Source: Oscheius dolichura (Eukaryota > Nematoda > Chromadorea > Rhabditida > Rhabditidae). Taken from it: a stretch of 64,000 nt of DNA. Position 1 is the stretch's first letter. Each line of letters opens with the position of its first letter. Below, piece by piece: positions 55,216 to 64,000 of this stretch. The translations under genes and the position numbers were made by a program. The stretch lies in the NCBI GenBank assembly GCA_932521035.1, contig OW051494.1, positions 1,722,001 through 1,786,000 on the forward strand. The letters are read 5' to 3'. Under the pieces are notes generated by a model. It did no database searches. It was not told where the DNA came from and saw only the letters and a list, made by a program, of their open reading frames with translations.

Positions 55216-56495
55216 GCATTTCACTAGCCGTCTGTGGCATCTACGGCTGTTCTCTGATGCTGTTCCCGTTTCTACTCTTCTTCCTGCCGTTTCTGATCCT
55301 TCCCGCGGTGCTCATCCTGTGTAAGAAGAGGGAACCAATGAAGTGGGCCTCTCCCGTCCAGTCGCCGGCGTCTTCCACAACCTCTACGAACACGGACGTC
55401 TCCCACAATGTCTCCCACAATAAGCCCAACAACATCTCCCACAATAAGCCCGTCTCCCATAACAATTCCGTGATACCGTCGTCGCCGAAGTCGTCGCCGA
55501 AGCCCAAGATGTATAAGCCCCGTCGACCTTCATCTCACAAGTACGGTAACGGGCCAGTAAGATTCAGTTTCAAGCGAAAACGGGCCAGCATAGCGCTTTT
55601 TTGCCATTATACACCATTAGAGAAAAAAAAGCAAAAATAGATTTCCTTCGGCGGGGATCGAACCCGCGATGTTTACTCGCGCGCGCCACAACACATTGCG
55701 CCATTTGACAAGCACGAAGCCTACGGTACGCGAAGCAGGTAGCCGACGACCACCTGCTTACCGAGCAGGCTGCTGTGATTTGGAATATAAAGAATGAATT
55801 CGACTCGTTGGATACTCGCAGTCTATCGGCTGCTGACTACCGGAAACGAGTCCTGGACGACTACGAGAAGATCCACCGACTCTGCCACGTGTGCCCGAAC
55901 CCGGCAAAGTCTACGTGCACATACGAGACGTGTAAAGTCTGCCAGGCTTATATGGAATGGTCAGGAGGGCAGTATAAATACAGCTATAAGGATGACAGAT
56001 ACCCAGAGGAGATTCGAGAGAAACTGGAAAATGAGTTCTACGACTTTAAAGGAGGACTCCCGCTCTGTGTGGGGAATCGCTATTGGGGGCGGGCGAAGAA
56101 TGCCATAAAGAAGGGAAATAGCAGGAGCAGGAAGGCACGGATGCTGGAGGAAAAGATGACCAAGGAGGGCAAGGGCAAGGAGAAATCCGGCCAGGTACGT
56201 CTAGAAGCTTTGCCGGGGTTTAATAACCCTCTTTTTTCAGCAGTCACCAGCTGGGAAGACACCTCCCATCCCGCAGCCGGAACCCGATGCCCTGCCGACA
56301 AAGACGACCACCCAGGATAGGTCAACTGAGCCAACAGTTGATCTGCCAATTGAGGAGCAGGCAGCGATCATCCGGACGACTACGAAAGAATTTACCCTGT
56401 GGTTTAATGAAAACGGAAAGAAAGGCAAACCGAATCTGATTATGGTCAGATGGGCAAAGAATCAGAAACTGACCGGAGAAGAAGGAATACAATGA
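55209..56495 (+). CDS. Array gene B: membrane protein with one intact novel Cys domain
   Basis: Plus-strand exons about 55209-55558, 55739-56194 and 56241-56495. The first encodes CGIYGCSLMLFPFLLFFLPF then LPAVLILCKKR, followed by Ser/Thr/Asn-His repeats (SHNKP) and a basic end. The second encodes the novel domain: DYEKIHRLCHVC, CKVCQAYMEW, YSYKDDRYPEEIREKLENEF, GGLPLCVGN, and a Lys-rich end. The third is a linker (FTLWFNENGKKGKP) and stops where the paralogue continues into a second domain. Gene B is head to head with gene A, about 100 bp between the two hydrophobic-segment exons. Start exon and function unknown. Confidence 0.6.
55643..55712 (-). ncRNA. tRNA-like Pol III-type unit 5
   Basis: Minus strand: GTCAAATGGCGCAATGTG (box A region), GCGGG TTCGATC CCCGC T arm (box B), then ATTTTTGCTTTTTTTT. 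The best-preserved T arm of the family. It lies in the first intron of gene B, antisense to it. Confidence 0.65.
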
Positions 56496-57167
56496 CCGGG
56501 TGATGGGCGGCTACACGACTTCGAGTCTATGCCCAGCACGAGTGCCCGAATCCGGTGAAGAAGGTCTCGGAGGAGGATGCCTGCCCCGTCTGTGCTGGGT
56601 ATTTCGAATTCATTGGGGAGCTACAAGGACGGCCGCTATCCGGATGAGATGCGCTTGTGGATTCAGCAGGGCTTCTATACGTATGGGGGAAAGCTTCCGC
56701 TGTGTATTATGAATCCCTACTGGCCGAAGGCGAAGGACCGGATGCGGAGGGCCCGGCTGTCGGAGAGGTCCCAAAGGAATAAGACGAGCTTCTTCCCCAA
56801 GGCCAGCAGACTCTCGCAGAAGGAGATCATCCGGCCGTCTCAGAAAGAGGCGCGTAGGAGAGACAAAGTCAGAGTGGAACAGGATACGCCATATCCTGGC
56901 GCGAAGGCCAACGGCTCTATCCAGAAATCTCTGGCGAAACCGGCAAAAGATCTCAAAACTCCAACCAGTGCACAAGGAACTCCTTCGAAGGCGGGAAGCC
57001 TCACCGGGACACCGACCGGCCGGACACCTACCAGTGGACAGGCAACACCGCAATCAAAGACTGCAGCCACCCCTGGCCAGGGAACCCCGATCAAGTCTCC
57101 CGCCGCCCGTCAGAAGAAGCCAGAAACTTCCGGCGCGCGGCCTGCCAGCGAGAATAGTCAGGAGTAA
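56496..57167 (+). pseudogene. Second-domain remnant of gene B with intact tail
   Basis: Aligning with the second domain of the next gene shows the frame broken at three places: a deletion before 56490 that creates the TGA, a one-base shift near 56515, and a 14-bp deletion at about 56615 between GAG repeats (GGGGAG|CTACAAGG). Pieces are otherwise clear: HECPNPVKKVSEEDACPVC, SYKDGRYPDEMRLWIQQGF, GGKLPLCIMNPYWPKAKDRM. The tail remains open for over 150 codons with TPTSGQATPQS and GTPTGRTP motifs before TAA, implying recent damage or sequence error. Confidence 0.65.
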
Positions 57168-57540
57168 TCCGATTGGGCAATAAATTGAATAAAAGAGAAA
57201 TCAACTACTATATTTTATGTTTCAGCCGTGAGAACTTACAGATTTACAAAATTCACCATTTTTTGGTTGTTTGCGCTCGCCCTGAATTTTACACACATAG
57301 AATTGAAATTTAGGAAAGTAGCTCAGAACCTTCTCTCTATGTAAATTTTTAGATTTTGGAGAATGGTTCAGAAATAGCCGAGATATTCCGGTTTGCGGGC
57401 GCGGTCTTAGGTTGAACTGGTACGTAACGCGGGCCGAGCCCGCTTCGGGCTCTGGCAACATTTGTGAGATTTGCCTGTTCCCCACAAAATAGGATTAAAT
57501 TAAAAACCAGCCAAAAGGATTAAACCCTCATTCATTGCTT

Positions 57541-59663
57541 TACATTCCTGCCATCTACGGCTATTTTTCGATGGTCTTCCTGTTTCTACTCCACTTCCTG
57601 CCGTTTTGTCTCTTCGCTCGTCTTGGGTAAAAGGAGGAAAGGTCAGAAGGCGCTCTCCCTTCATGCTCCCTCGAGGAGGAGGGGGTAGTGGAACAAGAGC
57701 GAGTCTCCAAGACAGACGCAATCTGGAATCTGAAAATGGAATTTGACGGCTTGGATCCTCATCGAAATCAGCAAGACCAACAGGACTATTCCCAGCGGGT
57801 CAGAGAGGACTTCGAGAAGATTCGTAAAATCTGCCACGGCCACCGGTGCCTCGACCGGGGGAAGCCAAAGGCCGCCGCCCCCAGGTGCCTCGTCTGCCGG
57901 GCCTATATGGAATGGGCCTGTGACCACTACAAGCAGAGCTACAAATATGAGGAACTCTACCCGGAGGAGATGAGAGAAACACTCGAAGAGTACTTCTTCT
58001 ATGTGGGACGACGGCCACTCTGCGTCGAGAATCCGTTCTGGCAAAGGACTAGGAAGGGAATAAAAGGCGGGAACAAGAAGCAGAGGAAAGTACGAATGCA
58101 ACAGGAGAAGGAGGCGGCAAAGGGCGGCAAGGAGCCGGCGACTTCAATTCAGGTACCAGGCGTTTATTTTTTCACTTCTCGGAGTGTTTTTATACTCAAA
58201 ATGAAGCCCAGAATGTTCTCTACAGGAACATATATTTTTTATCATCAATGATTTTAATATAAAGAAATGGGAAGCTAAAATATGGTGCCACTCTATATCT
58301 ATGCGCACTTGGGACAGTGCAATGCTGTCACGCAAACTTTTTCTCGTAGGTTCGATCCCATTTCATGAATTACTCTTTTGCTTTTTTTGTTATGATAGTT
58401 TTAGACTAATTGAAACACGGCAAATTTTATGAGCTGGGCAGTTTTTGAATCGGATTGAGAAATAAAGGGAAACAGTCGATTTTATCGTCAAAATGGTCCT
58501 TTACGAGGGGAAAACGCAATCTTTTTGGGATTTTCAAGAGTATCTCATAAAATAGCAATGTTTTCAGGCACAAAATGTGACAGCCCATCCTAAGGATACG
58601 GCAGGATCAAACTCACAGACCGCCAAGAGTATAACTTCTCGAAGCTACACTAAAAGGATGACCCAAGCTCCGAGAAACTCATTTGATGAGATGCTGGAAA
58701 AGGCAGATATTATCCGGCAGTGTACACGAGAATCTATCCAATGGTTCAATAAAAATGGAAAGACGGGAAAGCCGAGCCCGGAGGAGTGCCACCGTCTACC
58801 GAAAGGCGAATTGAAACCGGAGGATGAGGCGAAATACTCAAAAGAAGTGGTGGAGCTGCTGAAATCGAAGAAGGAATACGGTAGCCGGGTGGCCGACGAG
58901 TATGACAAGGTCTCGTCGCTGTATAATGAACACGAGTGCGAATATCCGGTGAAGAAGGTCTCCGAGGAGGAGCCGTGCCAACTCTGCGCGGCTTTTGTCG
59001 GCTGGGCCGGGGAGCAGTACGAGGAGAGCTACAGGGACGGGCGCTACCCGGAGGAGGTGCGGCAGGCGATTGAGAAGGACCTCTACAAGTACAAGGGAAA
59101 TGCCGCTGTGTATTATCAACCCCTACTGGCCGAAGGCGAAGGACCGGATGCGGAGGGCCCGGCCCCGTTGGGAACTGAAGGAGGCTGCTGGGGAGGAGCG
59201 GGAGGAGGAGAGCTCCGAGAGGCCCGGCTTCCTCCAGGGAGGACAGTCGATTTCGATGGAGACTGTCGACGAGAGGAGGAGCAGGGAGACCGCCGGGACA
59301 CCGCCAGAAGTCAGTGCTGTGGAGACGCCGGCCGGGACACCACAAATCGAGACGGCTCTGGAAAATACGCAGAAAACACTACGGACGGCAAAAGATCAAA
59401 AGAGCCAGCAGAGACGGATGAAGACGGCAGCCAGCGGGTCGAGGACGGCAGCCCGGCAGTCGATGGCTACGGCTAAAATGAAGAAGAGAGCCGGCTCGGC
59501 GGAGACGGCCAGGACCCTGGCGAGGAAGATAAACTCGGTGGAAACGGCAAAAGATCAGAAGATGACCAAAATGCCGGCCGTGTCGACTAGGAAACAAGAA
59601 CAGACGGTTCCCGAGAGGCCGGCAAAGATCCCGATGACGTCGAAGACCCCGGCGATACACTGA
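57541..59663 (+). CDS. Array gene C: two novel Cys domains, one frameshift
   Basis: A hydrophobic segment homologous to genes A/B is recognisable at 57541-57620 (IYGYFSMVFLFLLHFLPF) but its frame runs into a stop. Exon 57689-58152 carries domain 1: VREDFEKIRKICHGHRC, CLVCRAYMEW, YKQSYKYEELYPEEMRETL, RRPLCVENPFW. Exon 58568-59663 carries a linker (WFNKNGKTGKPSPE) and domain 2: DEYDKVSSLYNEHEC, CQLCAAFVGW, SYRDGRYPEEVRQAIEKD, then after a one-base shift in AGGGAAATG near 59100 MPLCIINPYWPKAKDRMRR and a long Lys/Thr tail to TGA. The tail frame is open for 185 codons beyond the shift. A tRNA-like unit lies in the intron. Confidence 0.55.
58300..58372 (+). ncRNA. tRNA-like Pol III-type unit 6 (diverged)
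   Basis: GGGACAGTGCAATGCTG resembles the box A half of units 4-5, box B GGTTCGATCC at 58349-58358, end signal CTTTTGCTTTTTTT from 58374. It lies in the intron between the two domain exons of gene C, in sense. Confidence 0.5.
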
Positions 59664-60057
59664 TCTGCTGCTCGTCCTCCTCTCCCGGTCCAATTCAGAA
59701 AAAGAAAAAGCTAAACAAAAGAAGAAAAAAAGGAGACAAGAACTCTCATACAATAAATTCGTTTTCCTGAAACAAATGTACAGTATCACAATTTTAATCA
59801 AGGTTGCATTTTGTGTGTTTATTTTCACTGTATTTCGTTTTACCGGAAGAATATCTTCTGTAAAATAAGTATGGGCCAATTTGGAGGAGCACCCAATGCA
59901 TCCATGTAAAGGAAGATATAGAGAATTGCTGTCAGCACATAGAAGCCCACTTTCCAACCATTGACCCTCTCTCTCGAAACTTTATTTGAAAATCTACAAG
60001 CATAATGGTTGAAATATCCACGAGAAACCATTATATGGTCAGTAGTGTTCCACTACT

Positions 60058-60497
60058 TTACTGTTCGACGCGTACAGCATGGGCGGCGATTTCTTCTCCC
60101 TCTAGGAGGACATAGTCGATGCGGAACTCCTCGTTCCATTGGTTCTTTAGCCAATACTGCGGCCACTGGCCTTCCGTCTCCTGCGAGCGAACTTCAACCA
60201 CCCGTTCGTCGTCAAGAACAGCCTTCAGCAGGCGGCCACGAGGATCGGGGCTCTCGAAGTCGTGGAGGACATCTCGCCAACAGTTCCACGAATTTTCATC
60301 TAGATTTTCTTTAATAGAAAATGAGGGAGAGTATTACCTGCGCCGAGGGCAACCCACCCTAGTGGACCGGCAGCTGCCAGAGCGGTAGCTGCCCCAGCAA
60401 TAGCTGGTGCTGAGCTGGCGGCGGCACCGGCGACAACTGGTCCGGTTACTGGACCAAAGATGATTACAATTGGGCCGATGGTTAGTCCGGCAACCAT
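60058..60497 (-). CDS. Glycine-zipper-like small protein, copy 1
   Basis: Exons 60338-60497 and 60058-60308 give 136 residues. The first 53 are Gly/Ala-rich and hydrophobic with GxxxG-type spacing (GPVTGPVVAGAAASSAPA), ending GPLGWVALGA. The second exon is a soluble region with WNCWRDVLHDF, RGRLLKAVLDD and FRIDYVLLEGEEIAAHAVR. I recall similar short proteins from fungi and some nematodes with the NxxDCWKxVL...HDxS and AAHAVR elements, function unknown; that memory should be checked. The start follows TTTTTTTTAG. Identical copy in the right arm. Confidence 0.8.
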
Positions 60498-60755
60498 TGT
60501 AAGTCTGCTTTATTGGGAAATCTAAAAAAAACTTGACTGTCAAAGGAAAGAGAAGAGACGGGTTATTAGACCGAGAAACAGAGGCTTCATCTCACTGGTC
60601 CCGAAACGATTGCGGCCTTTTCCGTTACTTTTTTAAAGAATGGACAGCCGTTACGGGACCACTGACGCACTGAATCCTCTCGATAGTTTCTTTAAACAAG
60701 TAGGGGAATAAATAGGAGAACCGCAGAGAAGTTGGTTGCGCTGCGACCCCCTACC

Positions 60756-60762
60756 TTTTATA
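60756..60762 (-). promoter_or_regulatory. TATA box of glycine-zipper gene, copy 1
   Basis: Minus strand GGGTATAAAAGG, about 260 bp before the start codon, mirrored in the right arm. The interval contains an untranslated part ending at the TTTTTTTTAG acceptor just before the ATG. Confidence 0.55.
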
Positions 60763-61043
60763 CCCAGCCTTCTCTCTTTTCAATTTCTCTTCAATTTCTA
60801 ACTGTTACTTTCGTTTACACCCTTCTTATTTTTAGGTTTACTCAATTTCTAACCGTTTCTCTCTTTTCGTTATTGTCTTTTTTCGTATTCTCCCAGCTAT
60901 TCACCTTTTTGATAGATGGGCCCCGCCAATTTCTCACTATTAGTCAGCTCTGGTCAGTTGCTATCGTACTTTGTTTTTCAGTTTCAAAGACAGAAAGTGA
61001 TACAGAGGGGATACTTCAATTTCTCACTGGAAGAATTGAAAAA

Positions 61044-61267
61044 GCGAATTGCCACAAATTGAAGAAGAGCATCGCCAAATTCAAGAGGAAGAGGTAGGGA
61101 TGCCAGATGAAGAGAAGGGTCAGGACCAGCTGGATGGTGAAGGCGTAGGGTACGAACTGGAAGTATTCTATTGCTGAGAACAGGAAGTGGATTAACGTGG
61201 TTGAGGCCAAGTCAGCGGCGGCGATGAGGGCGAGAAACACCCCCAACAAGCAGAGCAGCCACAGCAT
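61044..61267 (-). pseudogene. Cornichon-like N-terminal part (inverted relative to its C-terminal part)
   Basis: In the spacer between the inverted arms. The minus-strand frame starts MLWLLCLLGVFLALIAAADL and continues with LIHFLFSAIEYFQF, FTIQLVLTLLFIW and LFLLNLAMLFFNLWQFA, then runs into arm sequence and stops. Hydrophobic pattern and the N...L..FN.W motif resemble cornichon (CNIH), an ER cargo receptor. The expected rest of the protein is found on the opposite strand from 61302. Assignment moderate. Confidence 0.45.
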
Positions 61268-61301
61268 CGAACAGTCAACAAGGAAGACGGCGGACAGGAA
61301 G

Positions 61302-61401
61302 CAATTCGCTCGGAGGAGAAGCGGCCTGACCGGATGGCAACTCTACGACCCGATTCGGATTCAGAGGAAAAGCCAAGCCGAATACGATATAATACGATAA
61401 A
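61302..61401 (+). pseudogene. Cornichon-like C-terminal part
   Basis: The plus-strand frame QFARRRSGLTGWQLYDPIRI and onwards ends at TAA (61399-61401). The SG...LYDP motif is diagnostic for cornichon. The first bases, CAATTCGCT, repeat the last bases of the N-terminal part on the other strand, so an inversion between the two would restore one frame. Confidence 0.45.
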
Positions 61402-61708
61402 ACATAAATATAAACATACTAAACACTTTTTTCAATTCTTCCAGTGAGAAATTGAAGTATCCCCTCTGTATCACTTTCTGTCTTTGAAACTGAAAAACAA
61501 AGTACGATAGCAACTGACCAGAGCTGACTAATAGTGAGAAATTGGCGGGGCCCATCTATCAAAAAGGTGAATAGCTGGGAGAATACGAAAAAAGACAATA
61601 ACGAAAAGAGAGAAACGGTTAGAAATTGAGTAAACCTAAAAATAAGAAGGGTGTAAACGAAAGTAACAGTTAGAAATTGAAGAGAAATTGAAAAGAGAGA
61701 AGGCTGGG

Positions 61709-61715
61709 TATAAAA
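61709..61715 (+). promoter_or_regulatory. TATA box of glycine-zipper gene, copy 2
   Basis: Plus strand GGGTATAAAAGG, mirror of the left-arm promoter, 259 bp before the start codon at 61974. Confidence 0.55.
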
Positions 61716-61973
61716 GGTAGGGGGTCGCAGCGCAACCAACTTCTCTGCGGTTCTCCTATTTATTCCCCTACTTGTTTAAAGAAACTATCGAGAGGATTCA
61801 GTGCGTCAGTGGTCCCGTAACGGCTGTCCATTCTTTAAAAAAGTAACGGAAAAGGCCGCAATCGTTTCGGGACCAGTGAGATGAAGCCTCTGTTTCTCGG
61901 TCTAATAACCCGTCTCTTCTCTTTCCTTTGACAGTCAAGTTTTTTTTAGATTTCCCAATAAAGCAGACTTACA

Positions 61974-62413
61974 ATGGTTGCCGGACTAACCATCGGCCCA
62001 ATTGTAATCATCTTTGGTCCAGTAACCGGACCAGTTGTCGCCGGTGCCGCCGCCAGCTCAGCACCAGCTATTGCTGGGGCAGCTACCGCTCTGGCAGCTG
62101 CCGGTCCACTAGGGTGGGTTGCCCTCGGCGCAGGTAATACTCTCCCTCATTTTCTATTAAAGAAAATCTAGATGAAAATTCGTGGAACTGTTGGCGAGAT
62201 GTCCTCCACGACTTCGAGAGCCCCGATCCTCGTGGCCGCCTGCTGAAGGCTGTTCTTGACGACGAACGGGTGGTTGAAGTTCGCTCGCAGGAGACGGAAG
62301 GCCAGTGGCCGCAGTATTGGCTAAAGAACCAATGGAACGAGGAGTTCCGCATCGACTATGTCCTCCTAGAGGGAGAAGAAATCGCCGCCCATGCTGTACG
62401 CGTCGAACAGTAA
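61974..62413 (+). CDS. Glycine-zipper-like small protein, copy 2
   Basis: Exons 61974-62133 and 62163-62413, 136 residues, identical to copy 1 in coding sequence and intron. GT (GTAATA) donor and TTAAAG acceptor; the latter is unusual for this genome (AAAG instead of TTTTAG or TTTCAG). Both copies would be transcribed from the spacer side outward (divergently). Confidence 0.8.
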
Positions 62414-62639
62414 AGTAGTGGAACACTACTGACCATATAATGGTTTCTCGTGGATATTTCAACCATTATGCTTGTAGATTTTCAAATAAAGTTTCCAAAG
62501 GCCAGAACAAGGAGAAAAGGGGGAGCCTTTTTTCTCGAAAAAATGGTCAAAATTAATCCCATAGTCCAATTGTAAGCCCCTAATCCATTTCTCGTCCTGT
62601 CTACCCCAGTCGGTCCCGAATTCCTCTATTGCCCCCGTA

Positions 62640-63650
62640 TAGCTCGCTGATAGACGACTGTTTCCACGATGTTTTTCCTGCTTTTGCTGCATTTTCTGCC
62701 ACTTTTCCTCCTACCATACCTGCTGATTCTATGCGATTAAATACCCGGCGGCAAGAAGAAGAAAAGCAAGAACCAGGATTCGCATGCAAGGGCTTCCTCC
62801 ATCTCTACAGGGACCGCCACCCCCGTATGGCGGGTCTCCTCCTCCGCCTGGTTGACCTCCTCCCGGGATGGGTCCTCCGCCACCTAACGGTCCTCCCACA
62901 GGAATGCCACCTCCGAACGGACCACTACCTCCTCCTCGCCATGGAATGCCGCCGCCGAATGGGCCGGAAGGACCAGACGAGCAGCAGGCGCTGGCCCAGG
63001 CCGAGTCCCAAGCGGCGACGATTCTAAATATCCGATATAAATTCAATCCGGAAGAGTTTAACAAGTCCGAACAAGGCCAACTCCGAGCGCAACGGCGCTA
63101 TGCGGTATCGTCTCCGAGTGGGCGACGACTACGACAAGGTGCACAAGATCTATCTGGACCATAAGTGCCTCAATGCGAAGAAGACCCGCTTCAAGGAGGA
63201 GACGTGTAAAGTCTGCTTGGCGTTTATGGACTGGGCAGCGGCGCATTACATGCTGAGCTACAAGGACAAGCGCTACCTGGCGGAGGTGAGGCGGGAAATT
63301 GAGAAGGACTTCTACAAGTATGGAGGACAGCGACCACTGTGTGTGGAGAACACCCACTGGCAGAAGGCGAAGGCCCGACTGAGGGAGGATCTCGGAGGGG
63401 AGAAGACGACACCCCCAGAAGTGGGAAAAAGAAGACGAGAAGCCGGCCAGTGTGGAGGAGAAGAAGAAGAGTAGTAAAGAGGGGAAGAAGAAGGCGAAAA
63501 AGGACAAGGACAAGGACAAAGACAAGGACAAGTCAAAGAAGGAGGACAAGGACAAGGCGGACGACGGCACTCCCGAGAAGAGTCCGCAGAAATCTAATGT
63601 GAAAGTCAAAAAATCCGCTACGAAAAAAAGAAGACAAGATACAGGATGAG
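62640..63650 (+). pseudogene. Array gene D: degraded single-domain member
   Basis: All parts of the family are present but frames disagree. The hydrophobic segment (FFLLLLHFLPLFLLPYLLILC, 62670-62740) runs into TAA. A Pro/Gly-rich linker (GPPPPNGPPTGMPPPNGP) is interrupted by TGA near 62852. A 7-base insertion near 63100 (CGCTATGCGGTAT) shifts into the domain: DDYDKVHKIYLDHKC, CKVCLAFMDW, SYKDKRYLAEVRREIEKDF, GGQRPLCVENTHW. An extra A near 63430 separates the domain from a Lys/Asp tail (KKDKDKDKDKDKSKKEDKD) that ends at TGA about 63647. Probably a pseudogene. Confidence 0.6.
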
Positions 63651-64000
63651 AAGGCCGGCGGCGGTGGCTAACAGCACAGCGGCTTCCCTTATCCTTTATC
63701 TACGTGACAATAAGGATAATATGGCTAAATAAAGGAACCATTCTCTTCTTTCTTGTGTTTTTCTCTTGTTGTTTTGAGGAGTTAGAGAGACTCTCTCTCA
63801 TACATCGGCAACGCGCGCAATTTCGGGCGCGCCCTTTTTTGGGGGTAGAAGACCGTGTCGGGCGTTTGTGCCCATATCTCTGGTATTTCTTGATCAATTT
63901 CTAAAGTTCAAAGACCATCTTGGAGAGCACGTCAACACGATTCCAGTGAACCCGGTCACATTTCAACCGCTCCGACAAAAAACCTGCAGCCTCTCCATCA
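63651..64000. other. Window end, no gene recognised
   Basis: Contains AATAAAGG near 63730, a possible polyadenylation signal for the array member, then sequence with no coding feature I can support. Confidence 0.4.

Larger units (their letters stand above)
59976..61043. repeat. Left arm of 1068-bp inverted duplication
   Basis: Reverse complement of 61428-62495 with equal length and no gap. Every stretch compared, including all long open frames, is identical. Outer limit GAAACTTTATTTGAAAATC; inner limit AGAATTGAAAAA. It contains a complete two-exon gene and its TATA promoter. Confidence 0.95.
61428..62495. repeat. Right arm of 1068-bp inverted duplication
   Basis: Inverted copy of 59976-61043 (see left arm). 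Outer end AATAAAGTTTC includes a polyadenylation-type AATAAA for the gene in the arm; beyond it the flanks differ (CAAAGG here, and GAGAG in the mirrored left flank). Confidence 0.95.

Noticed and set aside
60732-61097. 121-codon frame in the left arm (and its mirror in the right arm) with QFLT repeats
   Set aside because: Lies over the 5' flank of the glycine-zipper gene on the opposite strand; T-rich repeat sequence (CAATTTCTMAC) explains the frame.

Overview
The window reads as nuclear DNA of a nematode. Evidence: short introns with TTTCAG or TTTTAG acceptors, splice-acceptor-like sequences directly before start codons (as in spliced-leader trans-splicing), closely spaced same-strand genes arranged like an operon, a nematode-type 118-nt 5S rRNA, and clear orthologues of genes well known in nematodes (IFT139, UNC-119, PRMT5, ATP-2, PEX10, an arrestin-domain protein, a C-type lectin, an annexin, a chemoreceptor-like 7TM protein). 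It is probably a free-living rhabditid-type nematode; the species cannot be named from the sequence alone. Most genes have many exons, so each gene is given as a span with exon coordinates in the text. Exon joins were worked out by hand from splice signals, reading frame and family similarity.

Layout. 0-6 kb: 3' part of IFT139 with a 5S gene in its intron, an SDR oxidoreductase, a small Cys-rich membrane protein and a Pro/Gln-rich acylation-type protein. 6-19 kb: tandem exon-like repeats, tyrosylprotein sulfotransferase, a C-type lectin with a decayed neighbour copy, a 5'-truncated chemoreceptor on the minus strand, a second SDR paralogue, a small unknown gene, and an annexin with a 5S gene in its last intron. 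19-32 kb (mostly minus strand): UNC-119, tRNA-Asn, a poor stretch with foldback elements, a PHF12-like PHD/FHA protein and an omega-class glutathione transferase. 32.7-47 kb: a stretch with more A/T-rich codons and introns holding two partial membrane/unknown genes, ATP synthase beta, and an operon-like run PRMT5 - MRPS26 - PEX10 - WARS2. The last two overlap in different frames, and a GC-rich Gly/Ala repeat gene is nested antisense in a PRMT5 intron.

47-53.5 kb: two small secreted or membrane peptides, a 5S gene, and an arrestin-domain gene whose introns carry several inverted-repeat elements. 53.6-63.7 kb: a local family of related genes sharing one hydrophobic segment, a Lys/Pro-rich linker and one or two copies of a cysteine-containing domain I do not recognise. 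Several copies are decaying. The array is interrupted by a 1068-bp inverted duplication carrying two identical glycine-zipper-like genes. The 384-bp spacer between the arms holds a cornichon-like gene that seems to have been split by an inversion.

Recurrent themes: seven dispersed 5S genes with a shared upstream element and a T-tract/GC/T-tract end; a family of tRNA-like Pol III-type units in introns that share the same end signal; several GC-AG introns; and small foldback elements in introns. The strongest candidates for something undescribed are the tandem membrane-protein family with its new domain, the inverted duplication with the split gene in its spacer, and the PEX10/WARS2 overlap.
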